Below, piece after piece: positions 54,183 to 63,393 of a stretch of DNA of 64,000 nt. A model generated the notes under the pieces. It worked only from the letters and a program-made list of their open reading frames with translations. It ran no database searches and was not told the origin of the DNA. The stretch is taken from positions 434,001 to 498,000 of the forward strand of contig NZ_FOVC01000001.1 of the NCBI RefSeq assembly GCF_900115045.1, read 5' to 3'. A program made the position numbers and the translations under genes. The stretch comes from Izhakiella capsodis. Its GTDB lineage: Bacteria > Pseudomonadota > Gammaproteobacteria > Enterobacterales > Enterobacteriaceae. Numbering within the stretch: the stretch's first letter is position 1; every line of letters starts with the position of its first letter.

Positions 54183-54944
54183 TCCTACGGGAGCTTACGC
54201 TGCAAGGTCGTCTGAAATGCTTTAATGCTGAGGTGGTCCCTGGAGAACTCGTGCACCTGATCGGGCCAAACGGCGCCGGTAAAAGCATACTCCTGGCGCT
54301 GCTTGCGGGGTTAGAGCACGGTGAGGGAGAGATCGAGTTTTGTGGGCGGAGGCTTCTCTCCCACTCCGGGCGTCAGCTTGCCAGAATGCGTGGCTACCTT
54401 AGCCAGCAAGCACCTCGCCCTGCGGCAATGCCCGTCTGGCATTAAATGATGATGCATCATGTCTCCGGGACGCCGCTAAACCAGGCTGCGTTGATGCAGG
54501 TGGTAGAAATACTTCAACTCGGCGATAAACTAAGCCACCCACTCCAGAAGCTTTCCGGTGGCGAATGGCAGCGCGTCCGTGTTGCCGCTGTTTTTTTTCC
54601 AGCTAGCACAGCCGGAGGGCAGGTTGCTACTGCTTGATGAACCGCTGAGCGGATTGGACGTTGCGCAGCAGGCGGCATTTAACGCCTTGCTTTCCCCTGT
54701 ATTGTCTTCGGGCGTAAGCGTTGTAATGTGTAGCCACGATCTCAATCACACGCTGCACCATGCACACAGCGTCTGGATGCTACGCGATGGAGAAGTCGTA
54801 GCCGAGGGCGATACGGGGGAGGTGATGACAACAGACAGTCTACAATCGTTGTATGGCATTGCTTTTTATCAGGCTCAGCTGGCTCAACAGCGTTGGTTAC
54901 TGGCAGAAGCGTTGTCATCTGAGTCCGACAACAACCAGGGTTAA
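54176..54944 (+). pseudogene. btuD: Vitamin B12 ABC transporter ATPase, nonsense and frameshift
   Basis: The Walker A motif LIGPNGAGKSILLALLAG is intact. After AMPVWH an in-frame TAA (54443-54445) occurs where E. coli BtuD has Tyr (PVWHYL). The same frame continues through the ABC signature LSGGEWQRVRVAAV, then shifts at eight T (54591-54598). With seven T the reading AAVFFQLAQPEGRLLLLDEP joins Walker B and the H-loop (SHDLNHTLHHAH) up to the stop at 54944. Two independent lesions make this a real pseudogene even if the T run were a read error. Confidence 0.93.
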
Positions 54945-54974
54945 TTATTCCGGGTAACCTGAATAGGAAAGGCT

Positions 54975-55442
54975 ATGCTGCGACTGAGTTTAATGCTGCT
55001 AATTTTGATTCTCTCTGGGTGTGGTAGCCGCTATCATGCGCCACCGCAAAACAACCATCTTACTGATTCGATTAGAGTTATTTCGCAGCTTAATGAGCAG
55101 CTCACTCAATGGCATGGTACCCCTTATCGCTACGGAGGGATGTCGAGAGGGGGCGTTGATTGCTCGGGATTTGTTTACCTGACTATGCGTGACCGTTTCG
55201 CGCTGAAGCTACCGCGGACGACTGAAGCGCAAATCGCTATCGGTACAAGGATACCTGAAGGGGATCTATTGCCCGGCGATCTGGTATTTTTTAAAACAGG
55301 GGCCGGGGAAAGTGGTTTACACGTCGGGATCTACGATACGAATAATCAGTTTATTCACGCTTCAACCAGCCAGGGCGTCATTCGTTCTTCACTCAAGAAT
55401 GTTTACTGGAAAAAAAAATTCTGGCAAGCAAGACGTTTGTAA
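54975..55442 (+). CDS. nlpC: NlpC/P60 family lipoprotein endopeptidase
   Basis: The 155-residue protein has a lipoprotein signal (LILILSGC). The NlpC/P60 catalytic triad is visible: Cys in GGVDCSGFVYLTM, His in GLHVGIYD and His in QFIHASTSQGV. Such enzymes cut peptidoglycan stem peptides, here probably as an outer-membrane lipoprotein. It follows btuD by 30 bp and precedes ydiV, the usual order. Confidence 0.96.
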   Translation: MLRLSLMLLILILSGCGSRYHAPPQNNHLTDSIRVISQLNEQLTQWHGTPYRYGGMSRGGVDCSGFVYLTMRDRFALKLPRTTEAQIAIGTRIPEGDLLPGDLVFFKTGAGESGLHVGIYDTNNQFIHASTSQGVIRSSLKNVYWKKKFWQARRL

Positions 55443-55578
55443 TACTGAATCAGTGCGTGATGATTTCAGATAAAAGAGCATTAATCTCAGGCGAGCTTTA
55501 CTATTAAAATTTGCGCTGTTGATTGTCTTTAAGGATTGAACGGATGTGTCAATTGCCACTTAATGATGGCTTAGCAAC

Positions 55579-56319
55579 ATGAAAATCCATCTTGAAGCGG
55601 ATTATATTAGTTCTCCACTTTTTTATCCCACATATCGTCCTGATGGGACACTTCTGTCCGTCACGTTACAGCTTCACTTTCATCAGATAAACGCCAATGT
55701 ATCGATCCCACAGGAAGTAGTTTTACTGCAACTGGACGATGAACAGCGTTTGAGTTTGCTCCAGAAAAAACTGCAGATTGCAGAAAAAATATCGCTTTTT
55801 TTACTTGAACGTCAGATTCGGATCATTATCACTGTCGATGAATGGATGGCTCAGACTATCGTGGACAGTGAGTTTCTCCAGCATAAAGTGGCGGGCATTG
55901 CGGCGCTTGAGCTTGAAGTTACCGAGCAGTTTTCTGGTATTAATAACGGAATTGAGAATGTCCTGCTAAAAAAACTTTACCAGATAACCTCGCTGGCGCT
56001 GGCTAATTATGGTGCGGGTAAAGCAAATTCGAGGGCGGTCTATGACTCTGTGTTTCAGCGTATAACGATAGATAAAAGTTTTATCCAAAAGCAGATAGGT
56101 AAACTTTCCTTTGACCCTTTTTTTGACGCGATTCTGACTAATGTCCGTCCTTATTGCCGGCAGCTGGTGGTTCAGGGGGTTGATACAGTGGAAATGATGC
56201 AGGTAATCCGTCAGTTCGATATTGATGGTATCACCAGTATTCTATTCACCAGGGTCTGCGAAGAAGCGCTGCCGACGCTGGTTACCGCCCCCACAATACT
56301 GACTGCTAATCCGGACTGA
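55579..56319 (+). CDS. ydiV: Anti-FlhDC factor YdiV/RflP (degenerate EAL protein)
   Basis: The 246-residue protein is a degenerate EAL domain with the gene position (after nlpC) of ydiV. LxLExTE-like ALELEVTEQF and LANYGAGKANSRAVYD (for DDFGxG) are recognisable, as is RITIDKSFIQKQIG, which matches YdiV (MLDKSFIQQQI). The EAL itself and several metal ligands are missing. YdiV binds FlhD, displaces FlhDC from DNA and hands it to ClpXP, lowering motility in poor media. Sequence similarity to E. coli YdiV is modest, so the function is inferred mainly from context. Confidence 0.82.
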   Translation: MKIHLEADYISSPLFYPTYRPDGTLLSVTLQLHFHQINANVSIPQEVVLLQLDDEQRLSLLQKKLQIAEKISLFLLERQIRIIITVDEWMAQTIVDSEFLQHKVAGIAALELEVTEQFSGINNGIENVLLKKLYQITSLALANYGAGKANSRAVYDSVFQRITIDKSFIQKQIGKLSFDPFFDAILTNVRPYCRQLVVQGVDTVEMMQVIRQFDIDGITSILFTRVCEEALPTLVTAPTILTANPD

Positions 56320-56416
56320 TTAAGCCTGTCTGGTATTTTCCTCCCCTGATTCTGTTTACACTGATGGCAAGTGTGGCAATTGATGATTAAAACGCGAGCT
56401 GACTGGCGGAGTGACT

Positions 56417-57856
56417 ATGAGGTTTGATAATAGCTGGTTCAATGAACTTCGCGGCAGCTATACCGCACTTTCTCCGACCCCTTTGCATGGGGCGCGCTTG
56501 CTGTATTACAGCCGTCCTATGGCGAAAATCCTGACGCTGGATGACAACTATTTCAGCGGCGAGCAGAGTAAAATCTGGTGTGGCGATGGGCTGATCACCG
56601 GTATGCAACCACTGGCACAGGTATACAGTGGTCATCAGTTTGGCGAATGGGCCGGTCAGCTGGGTGACGGGCGTGGCATTCTGCTTGGTGAGCAGCGTCT
56701 GCCAGATGGCCGTAAATTCGACTGGCACCTGAAAGGTGCCGGACTGACACCCTATTCGCGAATGGGTGATGGTCGGGCAGTGCTTCGCTCAACGATACGC
56801 GAGTTCCTCGCCTCTGAAGCAATACATGCGCTGGGGATCCCGACAACCCGGGCGTTGACGATAGTTACCAGCGACGAGCCGGTGCAGCGTGAACAAACGG
56901 AGCGCGGCGCAATGTTGCTGCGGGTGGCAGAAAGTCATCTGCGGTTTGGGCATTTTGAGCACTTCCACTCTGCCGGAAAGCCCGAAAAGGTCAGGGAGCT
57001 GGCTGACTATGCCATTCGCCATCACTGGTCGCAGCTGGCGGACAGCAATGAACGCTATTTGCTCTGGTTCACCGATATCGTCAGAAGAACTGCTCGCCTG
57101 ATTGCCCTATGGCAGAGCTGTGGTTTTGCTCACGGCGTAATGAATACCGATAACATGTCTCTGTTAGGACTGACGCTGGATTACGGCCCTTACAGATTTA
57201 TGGATGATTATCAGCCTGGTTTAATGAGTAATCACAGCGATTATCAGGGGCGCTATGCGTTTAATAATCAGCCAACGATTGGCCTGTGGAACCTGAATCG
57301 ACTGGCGTATGCCTTATCCAGCTTGATGCGTCACGACCAGCTCGCTCAGGCGCTGAGCACTTATGAACCGACGCTGCTGCAAGTGTGGGGCGAGCGAATG
57401 CGGGCCAGGCTGGGATTGATGACGGCGTCTGATGATGACAATCGTATTCTAACGGAGCTGTTGGCATTGATGGCAAAAGAAGGCAGTGATTATACACGGG
57501 TGTTTCGTCGACTAAGTGAGACTGAACAGCAGCAGCTGCGTTCACCGCTGCGTGATGAGTTTATCGATCGGGCAGCATTTGACAGCTGGTACCAACAATA
57601 CCGCCAGAGGCTACTGCGCGACGAGTGCGATGACCTGCAACGTCAGCGGGTGATGAAAGCGATTAATCCGGCATTGGTTCTGCGAAACTATCTGGCACAG
57701 CAGGCGATTGAAAAAGCAGAAAAGGATGATATCAGCGAGCTGACCCGTTTACATCAGGCACTGCTGGACCCATTTAACGTTGACCAGCGCAACAGTGATT
57801 ATTTGCAACCACCGCCGTCCTGGGGGAAGACACTGGAAGTGAGCTGTTCAAGTTAA
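56417..57856 (+). CDS. selO: Protein adenylyltransferase SelO (YdiU)
   Basis: The ATG at 56417 is five bases after GGAG and gives 479 residues (E. coli 478); a GTG at 56411 is less likely. It is a pseudokinase fold that AMPylates Ser, Thr or Tyr of redox proteins. Conserved segments: QVYSGHQFGEWAGQLGDGRG, GAGLTPYSRMGDGRAVLRST, GFAHGVMNTDNMSLLGLTLD. The C-terminus is LEVSCSS, with Cys at the place of selenocysteine in eukaryotic SelO. It lies between ydiV and aroH, as in E. coli. Confidence 0.97.
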   Translation: MRFDNSWFNELRGSYTALSPTPLHGARLLYYSRPMAKILTLDDNYFSGEQSKIWCGDGLITGMQPLAQVYSGHQFGEWAGQLGDGRGILLGEQRLPDGRKFDWHLKGAGLTPYSRMGDGRAVLRSTIREFLASEAIHALGIPTTRALTIVTSDEPVQREQTERGAMLLRVAESHLRFGHFEHFHSAGKPEKVRELADYAIRHHWSQLADSNERYLLWFTDIVRRTARLIALWQSCGFAHGVMNTDNMSLLGLTLDYGPYRFMDDYQPGLMSNHSDYQGRYAFNNQPTIGLWNLNRLAYALSSLMRHDQLAQALSTYEPTLLQVWGERMRARLGLMTASDDDNRILTELLALMAKEGSDYTRVFRRLSETEQQQLRSPLRDEFIDRAAFDSWYQQYRQRLLRDECDDLQRQRVMKAINPALVLRNYLAQQAIEKAEKDDISELTRLHQALLDPFNVDQRNSDYLQPPPSWGKTLEVSCSS

Positions 57857-57967
57857 GTGGGGTCTCAGGTCCGTTTTCCCCACGCCGTCGTGCTGAAACA
57901 AGAGAAGATTTCTCCCTCTGCTGCCGTTATGCTGAAGGGGCCGATTCAGCGCCCAGATTATTTAAAA

Positions 57968-59005
57968 TCAGTTACCGAGCGCATCGTAAAGCAGCGCCAG
58001 CACAGATTGAGTGTCTTCCCAACCGAGACAGGGATCGGTAATCGACTGGCCGTAAGTCAATGGCCGGTTGGCGGTGACTTTCTGGCTGCCTTCCTGTAAA
58101 GAACTTTCAATCATTACACCTGCGATGGCGCTCTGACCATCACAGATTTGCTGTGCAATGGCCTGGGCGACATCGCACTGTCGGCGATGCTGTTTAAGGC
58201 AGTTGCCGTGACTGAAGTCGACGATCATTCGCTCAGGCACGTCAAATTCGCGAAGACTATTTATGGCCGCTGCAATATCCTGTGGATGGTAATTAGACTG
58301 CCTGCCGCCGCGCATAATGATATGTGCGTCAGGATCCCCGCTGGTCTGGTAGATAGTCATTTGGCCAGATTTATCAGGCGAGAGAAACATGTGGCTAACG
58401 CGTGCTGTGCGTATCGCATCGACAGCGATCCAGGTATTGCCATCGGTGCTATTTTTAAAACCAATCGGGCAGGCAAGAGCAGAAGCCATTTCGCGATCTA
58501 TTTGACTTTTCGTGGTGCGTGCGCCAATGGCTCCCCAGCTAACCAAGTCGATAAACTGCCCAATAACCATATCCAGAAATTCAGTGGCAGTTGGCACTCC
58601 CTGCGCGTTGATATCCATTAGCAGCTTCCGGGCGGTTGCCAGCCCTTCATTAACCTGATAGCTGCCCTTCAGGTGCGGATCGGAGATCAGCCCTTTCCAG
58701 CCAACCACGGTGCGCGGCTTTTCAAAGTAGGCGCGCATTACAATCTCCAGGCGGTCACTATATTGCAGGCGTAGCGTTTGCAATTGTTTTGCATAATCCA
58801 ACGCAGTGCAGGGGTCATGTAGGGAACAGGGGCCAACAATGACCAGTTATCGGGGATCGCGGCCAGAAAGTATTTCGCTTATTCGTTTGCGTGACAGCGT
58901 CACATTTTTGGTGATCGCGGAGCTAAGCGGCAATTTGAGTGTCAGCTCGTCCGGGGTGATGAGACTGCCTCTATGTGCCGTACGTGATCCATCGGTTTTG
59001 TCCAT
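57968..59005 (-). pseudogene. aroH: Tryptophan-sensitive DAHP synthase, nonsense mutation at codon 53
   Basis: An ATG at 59005 opens a frame clearly AroH-like: MDKTDGSRTAHRGSLITPDE, then RISEILSGRDPR. Codon 53 is TAA (58847-58849) where E. coli has Leu (DPRLLVIIGPCS). The frame then continues intact: LVIVGPCSLHD, KPRTVVGWKGLISDP, WGAIGARTT, IVDFSHGNCLKQHRRQ, to the stop at 57968. A TTG at 58801 could restart translation but would omit the GPCS substrate loop. One further residue is missing in QFIDLVSW (family QFIADLISW). The enzyme starts the shikimate pathway; other isozymes (AroF, AroG) would be needed. Confidence 0.9.
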
Positions 59006-59166
59006 GTATTTCTCTGAAACTAAGTGCTTCGCAACAGCATTAGCGCCGGGAAGTGATGGCGATCACAATATACCAATGGCTGGAAACTTCAACCGCATGG
59101 CAACACTTCTGCCCCAGCTTCATGTCTCCGGATAAAAGCGAAATTGGCTACCTGCAAATATTGTTT

Positions 59167-60000
59167 CTAGTACATACGACGATTGAGGCCGACGATATCA
59201 AGGATGCGAGTCGCTATCTCTTCAACCGAGTAGTTTGTGGTATTGAGATAACGAATCTGATGAGTACGGAACAGTGCTTCCACTTCGCCAACTTCAAGCC
59301 GGCACTGACGCAAAGACGCATAACGGGTATTTCCCGCCCGTTCAAGACGGATAGCGGCCAGGCGTTCAGGGTCTATCGTCAGGCCAAAAAGCTTATGCTG
59401 AAACGTTTTAAGCGCTGCAGGCAACTTGAGGTTATCCATATCATCGGCAATGAACGGATAATTAGCGGCACGGATGCCAAACTGCATGGCAAGATAGAGG
59501 CTGGTTGGCGTTTTGCCACAGCGTGACACGCCCAGCAGTATTATCTGCGCCTCTTCGAGCCCACGCAGTGAGATGCCGTCATCGTGAGCCAGCGTGTAAT
59601 CAATTGCGGCGATGCGCGCATCGTATTTACCCAAATTGTTGGCGGTTAGTCCGTGGGTGCGGTTAGCCACGGGAGCAGGTGCGATACCCAGCTCCCGCTG
59701 CAAAGGTGCCACCAGAGATTGCATAATATCCTGGCAGAAGCCCTCACTTTGCAAAATAATATCCCGTATCTCCTGGGTGACAATGGAAATAAACACCAGT
59801 GGACGCACCCCGCTCTGCTGATAAAGGGCGTTAATTTGGGCTTTGACGGCCTGAGCGCGTTGGACATTTTCTACAAAGGGTAGCGTAACGCTGTTAGTGC
59901 CGACTGGAAATTGCGACAGCACGGCATGTCCTAATACTTCGACGGTAATAGCTGTGCCGTCTGAAATGTAAAACACGCTGCGTTCATTGTTGGTATCCAA
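59167..60000 (-). CDS. ppsR: Phosphoenolpyruvate synthase regulatory protein (bifunctional kinase/pyrophosphorylase)
   Basis: The 277-residue protein matches E. coli PpsR (YdiA). The P-loop is ILLGVSRCGKTPTSLYLA. It inactivates PEP synthase by ADP-dependent phosphorylation of the catalytic-site threonine and reactivates it by phosphorolysis. It is divergent from its target ppsA, with 470 bp between them, the usual arrangement. Confidence 0.97.
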   Translation of the reverse strand: MDTNNERSVFYISDGTAITVEVLGHAVLSQFPVGTNSVTLPFVENVQRAQAVKAQINALYQQSGVRPLVFISIVTQEIRDIILQSEGFCQDIMQSLVAPLQRELGIAPAPVANRTHGLTANNLGKYDARIAAIDYTLAHDDGISLRGLEEAQIILLGVSRCGKTPTSLYLAMQFGIRAANYPFIADDMDNLKLPAALKTFQHKLFGLTIDPERLAAIRLERAGNTRYASLRQCRLEVGEVEALFRTHQIRYLNTTNYSVEEIATRILDIVGLNRRMY

Positions 60001-60470
60001 TTATTCCCCCGAAGGCCCGAGATTTATTTGCAAAGCGTAACGCAAGAATGAATCTGTGAGCGAAACAAAAATTTAAAAACTCAGGATCGCTATGATGACG
60101 AGCGAGCATTTAATTTCGAATCTGGTTCAATCTTAAATGAATTAAAAAAGAAATGGCGTTTCAGTTTTCGATTCCATTTTAATCTGTATCAGTGATAGAA
60201 CATTCCTTTCATTCATTCCATATTGTTGCGCAACATATAACCCCTTTGTATTGGTGATTTGATAAAAAACACTTCAAATCATTATGTTATGTTGATTATT
60301 TATTGCGCAAATTGTCGGTGTTAGCGGAGTTTTCTTAAAATAGGATTTTTTTCAGCGCTTTAACGATTCACCACTTTATTTAATCTAAAAAAATATGCCA
60401 GGCTCAGGATCGATTATTTAACACAAAATGTAGATCCCCTTTCTGACTGAATGTAAAAAGGATAGCGTCG
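60001..60470. other. Divergent promoter region of ppsR and ppsA
   Basis: AT-rich region with no ORF. It contains the Cra box listed separately and the promoters of both genes. Confidence 0.6.
60357..60372 (-). promoter_or_regulatory. Cra (FruR) box upstream of ppsA
   Basis: Read on the minus strand the sequence is GGTGAATCGTTAAAGC, which differs at one position from the E. coli ppsA Cra site as I recall it (GGTGAATCGTTCAAGC). It lies about 100 bp before the ppsA ATG. Cra activates gluconeogenic genes when glycolytic flux is low. Confidence 0.8.
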
Positions 60471-62855
60471 ATGTCCACGAAATGTGATGTGCCGCTCGTG
60501 CTCTGGTACAACCAGATAGGCATGAATGATGTTGATCGGGTGGGAGGAAAAAATGCCTCTCTGGGTGAGATGATCACCAATTTGTCGTCCCTGGGCGTCT
60601 TAGTGCCCAATGGTTTTGCAACCACTTCAGCGGCGTTTAATCAATTTCTCGATCAAAGTGGCGTTAACCAGCGTATCTATCAATTACTGGATAAAACCGA
60701 TGTGGACGATGTGGATGAGCTGGCCAGAGCGGGTAAGCAAATTCGCCAGTGGATAGTTGATACCCCCTTTCAGCCGTCGCTTGAAAAGGCGATCCGCGAA
60801 GCTTATGAGACCCTTTGTTATAATGATGTCGGGGCCTCATTTGCTGTGCGGTCATCGGCAACGGCTGAAGATATGCCGGATGCCTCCTTCGCCGGTCAGC
60901 AAGAGACTTTTCTTAACGTTCAGGGCATTGATGCGGTGATGACCGCTGTCAGGCACGTATACGCCTCATTATTTAATGATCGTGCGATCTCATATCGCGT
61001 GCATCAGGGCTATGACCATCGTGGGGTTGCGCTTTCTGCTGGCATACAGCGTATGGTGCGTTCGGATCTGGCTGCTTCCGGAGTGATGTTCACCATTGAT
61101 ACCGAATCGGGATTCGATCAGGTCGTGTTTATCACCGCGGCGCTTGGGTTAGGTGAAATGGTTGTGCAGGGCGCGGTCAATCCAGACGAATATTATGTGC
61201 ATAAACCAACGCTTGTCGCGGGCCGGCCTTCTATCGTCCGGCGTAACATGGGTTCGAAGAAAGTACGCATGGTCTATGCTAATTCCCGCCTACATGGCGA
61301 GCAGGTCATGGTGGAGGAGGTTGCAGAAGCTGAACGTGAACGTTTCTGCCTGACTAATGATGAGGTTGAAGCGCTGGCGCGTCAGGCGATACAGATTGAG
61401 CAACATTACAGACGCCCGATGGATATCGAATGGGCAAAAGATGGGCACACCGGCAAGCTGTTCATCGTCCAGGCGCGACCGGAAACTGTCCGTTCTAACG
61501 GCCAGGTGATGGAGCGCTATACTCTGCAAGGAAAAGGTAAGGTGGTCGTCGAAGGACGTGCTATCGGACATCGTATCGGCGCTGGTGAAGTAAAAGTGAT
61601 CCACGATATCAGCGAAATGAATCGTATCAGGAAAGGCGACGTGCTGGTTACCGATATGACCGATCCGGACTGGGAACCGATTATGAAAAAGGCCGCAGCG
61701 ATTGTAACTAATCGCGGTGGACGTACCTGCCACGCAGCGATTATTGCGCGCGAGCTGGGGATACCCGCTGTCGTCGGTTGTGGCGATGCCACTGACAAAA
61801 TTAAAGAGGGTCACAAGGTCACCGTCTCCTGTGCAGAGGGAGATACCGGTTATGTTTACGATGATCTTCTCGATTTTGAGGTAACCAGTTCGCAGATCGA
61901 TGAAATGCCGCCGCTGCCGCTAAGAATTATGATGAACGTCGGCAATCCGGATCGGGCATTTGACTTTGCCTGCTTGCCGAATGAGGGCGTCGGGCTGGCA
62001 CGTCTGGAATTTATCATTAACCGCATGATTGGCGTTCATCCGCGTGCGTTACTGGAGTTCCACCAGCAAACGCCGGAGTTACAGCGCCAGATCCGCGAGA
62101 TGATGAAAGGGTTTGATGATCCGGTTGAATTCTACATTGCCCGGCTGACCGAAGGAATTGCCACCTTAGGGGCTGCTTTCGCGCCTAAGCGGGTGATCGT
62201 GCGTCTTAGCGACTTTAAATCTAATGAATATGCCAATCTGGTCGGTGGCGATCGTTATGAGCCTGAAGAGGAGAACCCGATGCTGGGTTTTCGCGGAGCC
62301 GGTCGCTACGTGTCAGAAAGTTTTCGTGCGGCCTTCGCGCTGGAATGTGCTGCCGTGAAGCGCGTGCGTGACGATATGGGACTGACCAACGTTGAAATAA
62401 TGATCCCGTTCGTACGCACCGTGGCGCAGGCGAAAGCGGTAGTCGAGGAGCTGGCGCGTCAGGGACTGCGTCGCGGTGAAAACGGTCTTCGACTGATCAT
62501 GATGTGTGAAATTCCTTCTAACGCGCTGCTGGCAGGGCAGTTCCTTGAGTACTTTGACGGTTTCTCTATCGGTTCTAATGATATGACGCAGTTGACATTG
62601 GGACTGGACAGAGATTCCGGCGTGGTGTCCGAACTGTTTGACGAGCGTAACGACGCTGTGAAAGCGCTGTTGTCGATGGCAATTAAGGCGGCGAAGAAAC
62701 AGGGTAAATATGTTGGTATTTGTGGGCAAGGGCCATCGGATCATGAAGACTTTGCCGCCTGGCTAATGGAAGAGGGGATCGACAGTCTTTCTCTCAATCC
62801 GGATTCTGTAGTGCAAACCTGGCTATCGCTATCAAAGCTGAAGTCACCCCGCTGA
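60471..62855 (+). CDS. ppsA: Phosphoenolpyruvate synthase
   Basis: The 794-residue protein matches E. coli PpsA (792). Domains: N-terminal ATP-grasp-like pyruvate/phosphate dikinase domain (VGGKNASLGEM; AVRSSATAEDMPDASFAGQQE), the swivelling His domain with the phosphorylated His and regulatory Thr in TNRGGRTCHAAIIARELGIP, and the PEP/pyruvate barrel (MMCEIPSNALLA; FSIGSNDMTQLTLGLDRDSG). It makes PEP from pyruvate and ATP in gluconeogenesis. PpsR, encoded divergently, controls its activity. Confidence 0.98.
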   Translation: MSTKCDVPLVLWYNQIGMNDVDRVGGKNASLGEMITNLSSLGVLVPNGFATTSAAFNQFLDQSGVNQRIYQLLDKTDVDDVDELARAGKQIRQWIVDTPFQPSLEKAIREAYETLCYNDVGASFAVRSSATAEDMPDASFAGQQETFLNVQGIDAVMTAVRHVYASLFNDRAISYRVHQGYDHRGVALSAGIQRMVRSDLAASGVMFTIDTESGFDQVVFITAALGLGEMVVQGAVNPDEYYVHKPTLVAGRPSIVRRNMGSKKVRMVYANSRLHGEQVMVEEVAEAERERFCLTNDEVEALARQAIQIEQHYRRPMDIEWAKDGHTGKLFIVQARPETVRSNGQVMERYTLQGKGKVVVEGRAIGHRIGAGEVKVIHDISEMNRIRKGDVLVTDMTDPDWEPIMKKAAAIVTNRGGRTCHAAIIARELGIPAVVGCGDATDKIKEGHKVTVSCAEGDTGYVYDDLLDFEVTSSQIDEMPPLPLRIMMNVGNPDRAFDFACLPNEGVGLARLEFIINRMIGVHPRALLEFHQQTPELQRQIREMMKGFDDPVEFYIARLTEGIATLGAAFAPKRVIVRLSDFKSNEYANLVGGDRYEPEEENPMLGFRGAGRYVSESFRAAFALECAAVKRVRDDMGLTNVEIMIPFVRTVAQAKAVVEELARQGLRRGENGLRLIMMCEIPSNALLAGQFLEYFDGFSIGSNDMTQLTLGLDRDSGVVSELFDERNDAVKALLSMAIKAAKKQGKYVGICGQGPSDHEDFAAWLMEEGIDSLSLNPDSVVQTWLSLSKLKSPR

Positions 62856-63017
62856 ATCAGACTGTTATTGGATGACAACAGATCTCGCCGAAAACTTTCT
62901 TTATGTCAGGATTTTAGGGCGTAAGCGTAAGATTCAACATAAAGAGTTATAAGAGGGTTAATCCAGCGACCAAGGATTTTATCAGCAGGTCGGTGGAGCT
63001 TGAAGTAGGTGTCAGGT

Positions 63018-63105
63018 AAAAAAATGCCCATCGCATGGAATGGGCAAAGACTACACACAGCAATTTTTTACCTTATCAGAGAAAGCGGATGGTGCTTTGA
63101 TCATA
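63018..63105 (-). ncRNA. rprA: RprA small RNA
   Basis: On the minus strand the stretch AATTGCTGTGTGTAGTCTTT (63065-63046 region) followed by GCCCATTCCATGCGATGGGC and T7 is nearly identical to the 3' half of E. coli RprA, including its Rho-independent terminator. The 5' half is divergent but can fold (ATCAAAGC with GCTTT...GAT). A TAGTAT at 63117-63112 could be the -10 element, giving an RNA of about 85-90 nt. It lies next to ydiK on the same strand, as in E. coli. RprA uses Hfq to activate rpoS translation and repress csgD. The exact 5' end is inferred. Confidence 0.85.
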
Positions 63106-63140
63106 CGCTTCATACTATTCAGAGTGGCTCTCAGCGTCTT

Positions 63141-63154
63141 TAAGAATCCTCCTA
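63141..63154 (-). promoter_or_regulatory. RcsB-like box of rprA
   Basis: TAGGAGGATTCTTA on the minus strand matches the RcsB-type palindrome TAAGAATATTCTTA at 11 of 14 positions and lies immediately upstream of the -35 position predicted for rprA. RcsB activates rprA in E. coli. Confidence 0.6.
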
Positions 63155-63323
63155 ATAGTTAAGATTTTATAATCTTTTTTTTTAAAATCAATGCCGTTGT
63201 TAAAATAAAACCGAATCAGAACATCACTTAAATCTATTGCATTTGAAGGCTCAATTGGAAAGTGATGTTTTTTAATCAGTAAAACTTAACATTACCTCTT
63301 TGTTGTTCGGATTAATAACTCAA

Positions 63324-63352
63324 CTCACCGCAGCGACAGACGCTGCGGTGAG
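63324..63352 (-). terminator. Terminator-like hairpin after ydiK
   Basis: CTCACCGCAGCG pairs perfectly over 12 bp with CGCTGCGGTGAG around ACAGA, 42 bp after the ydiK stop on the minus strand. The following minus-strand sequence is moderately T-rich. Confidence 0.65.
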
Positions 63353-63393
63353 ATGTCGGATAGCCGGAGAATTAACAGGCGATGGGGTGAGGA

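Noticed and set aside
59006..59030. Possible TrpR operator before aroH (minus strand GCACTTAGTTTCAGAG)
   Set aside because: Resembles the E. coli operator only loosely and needs insertions to align; too weak to call.
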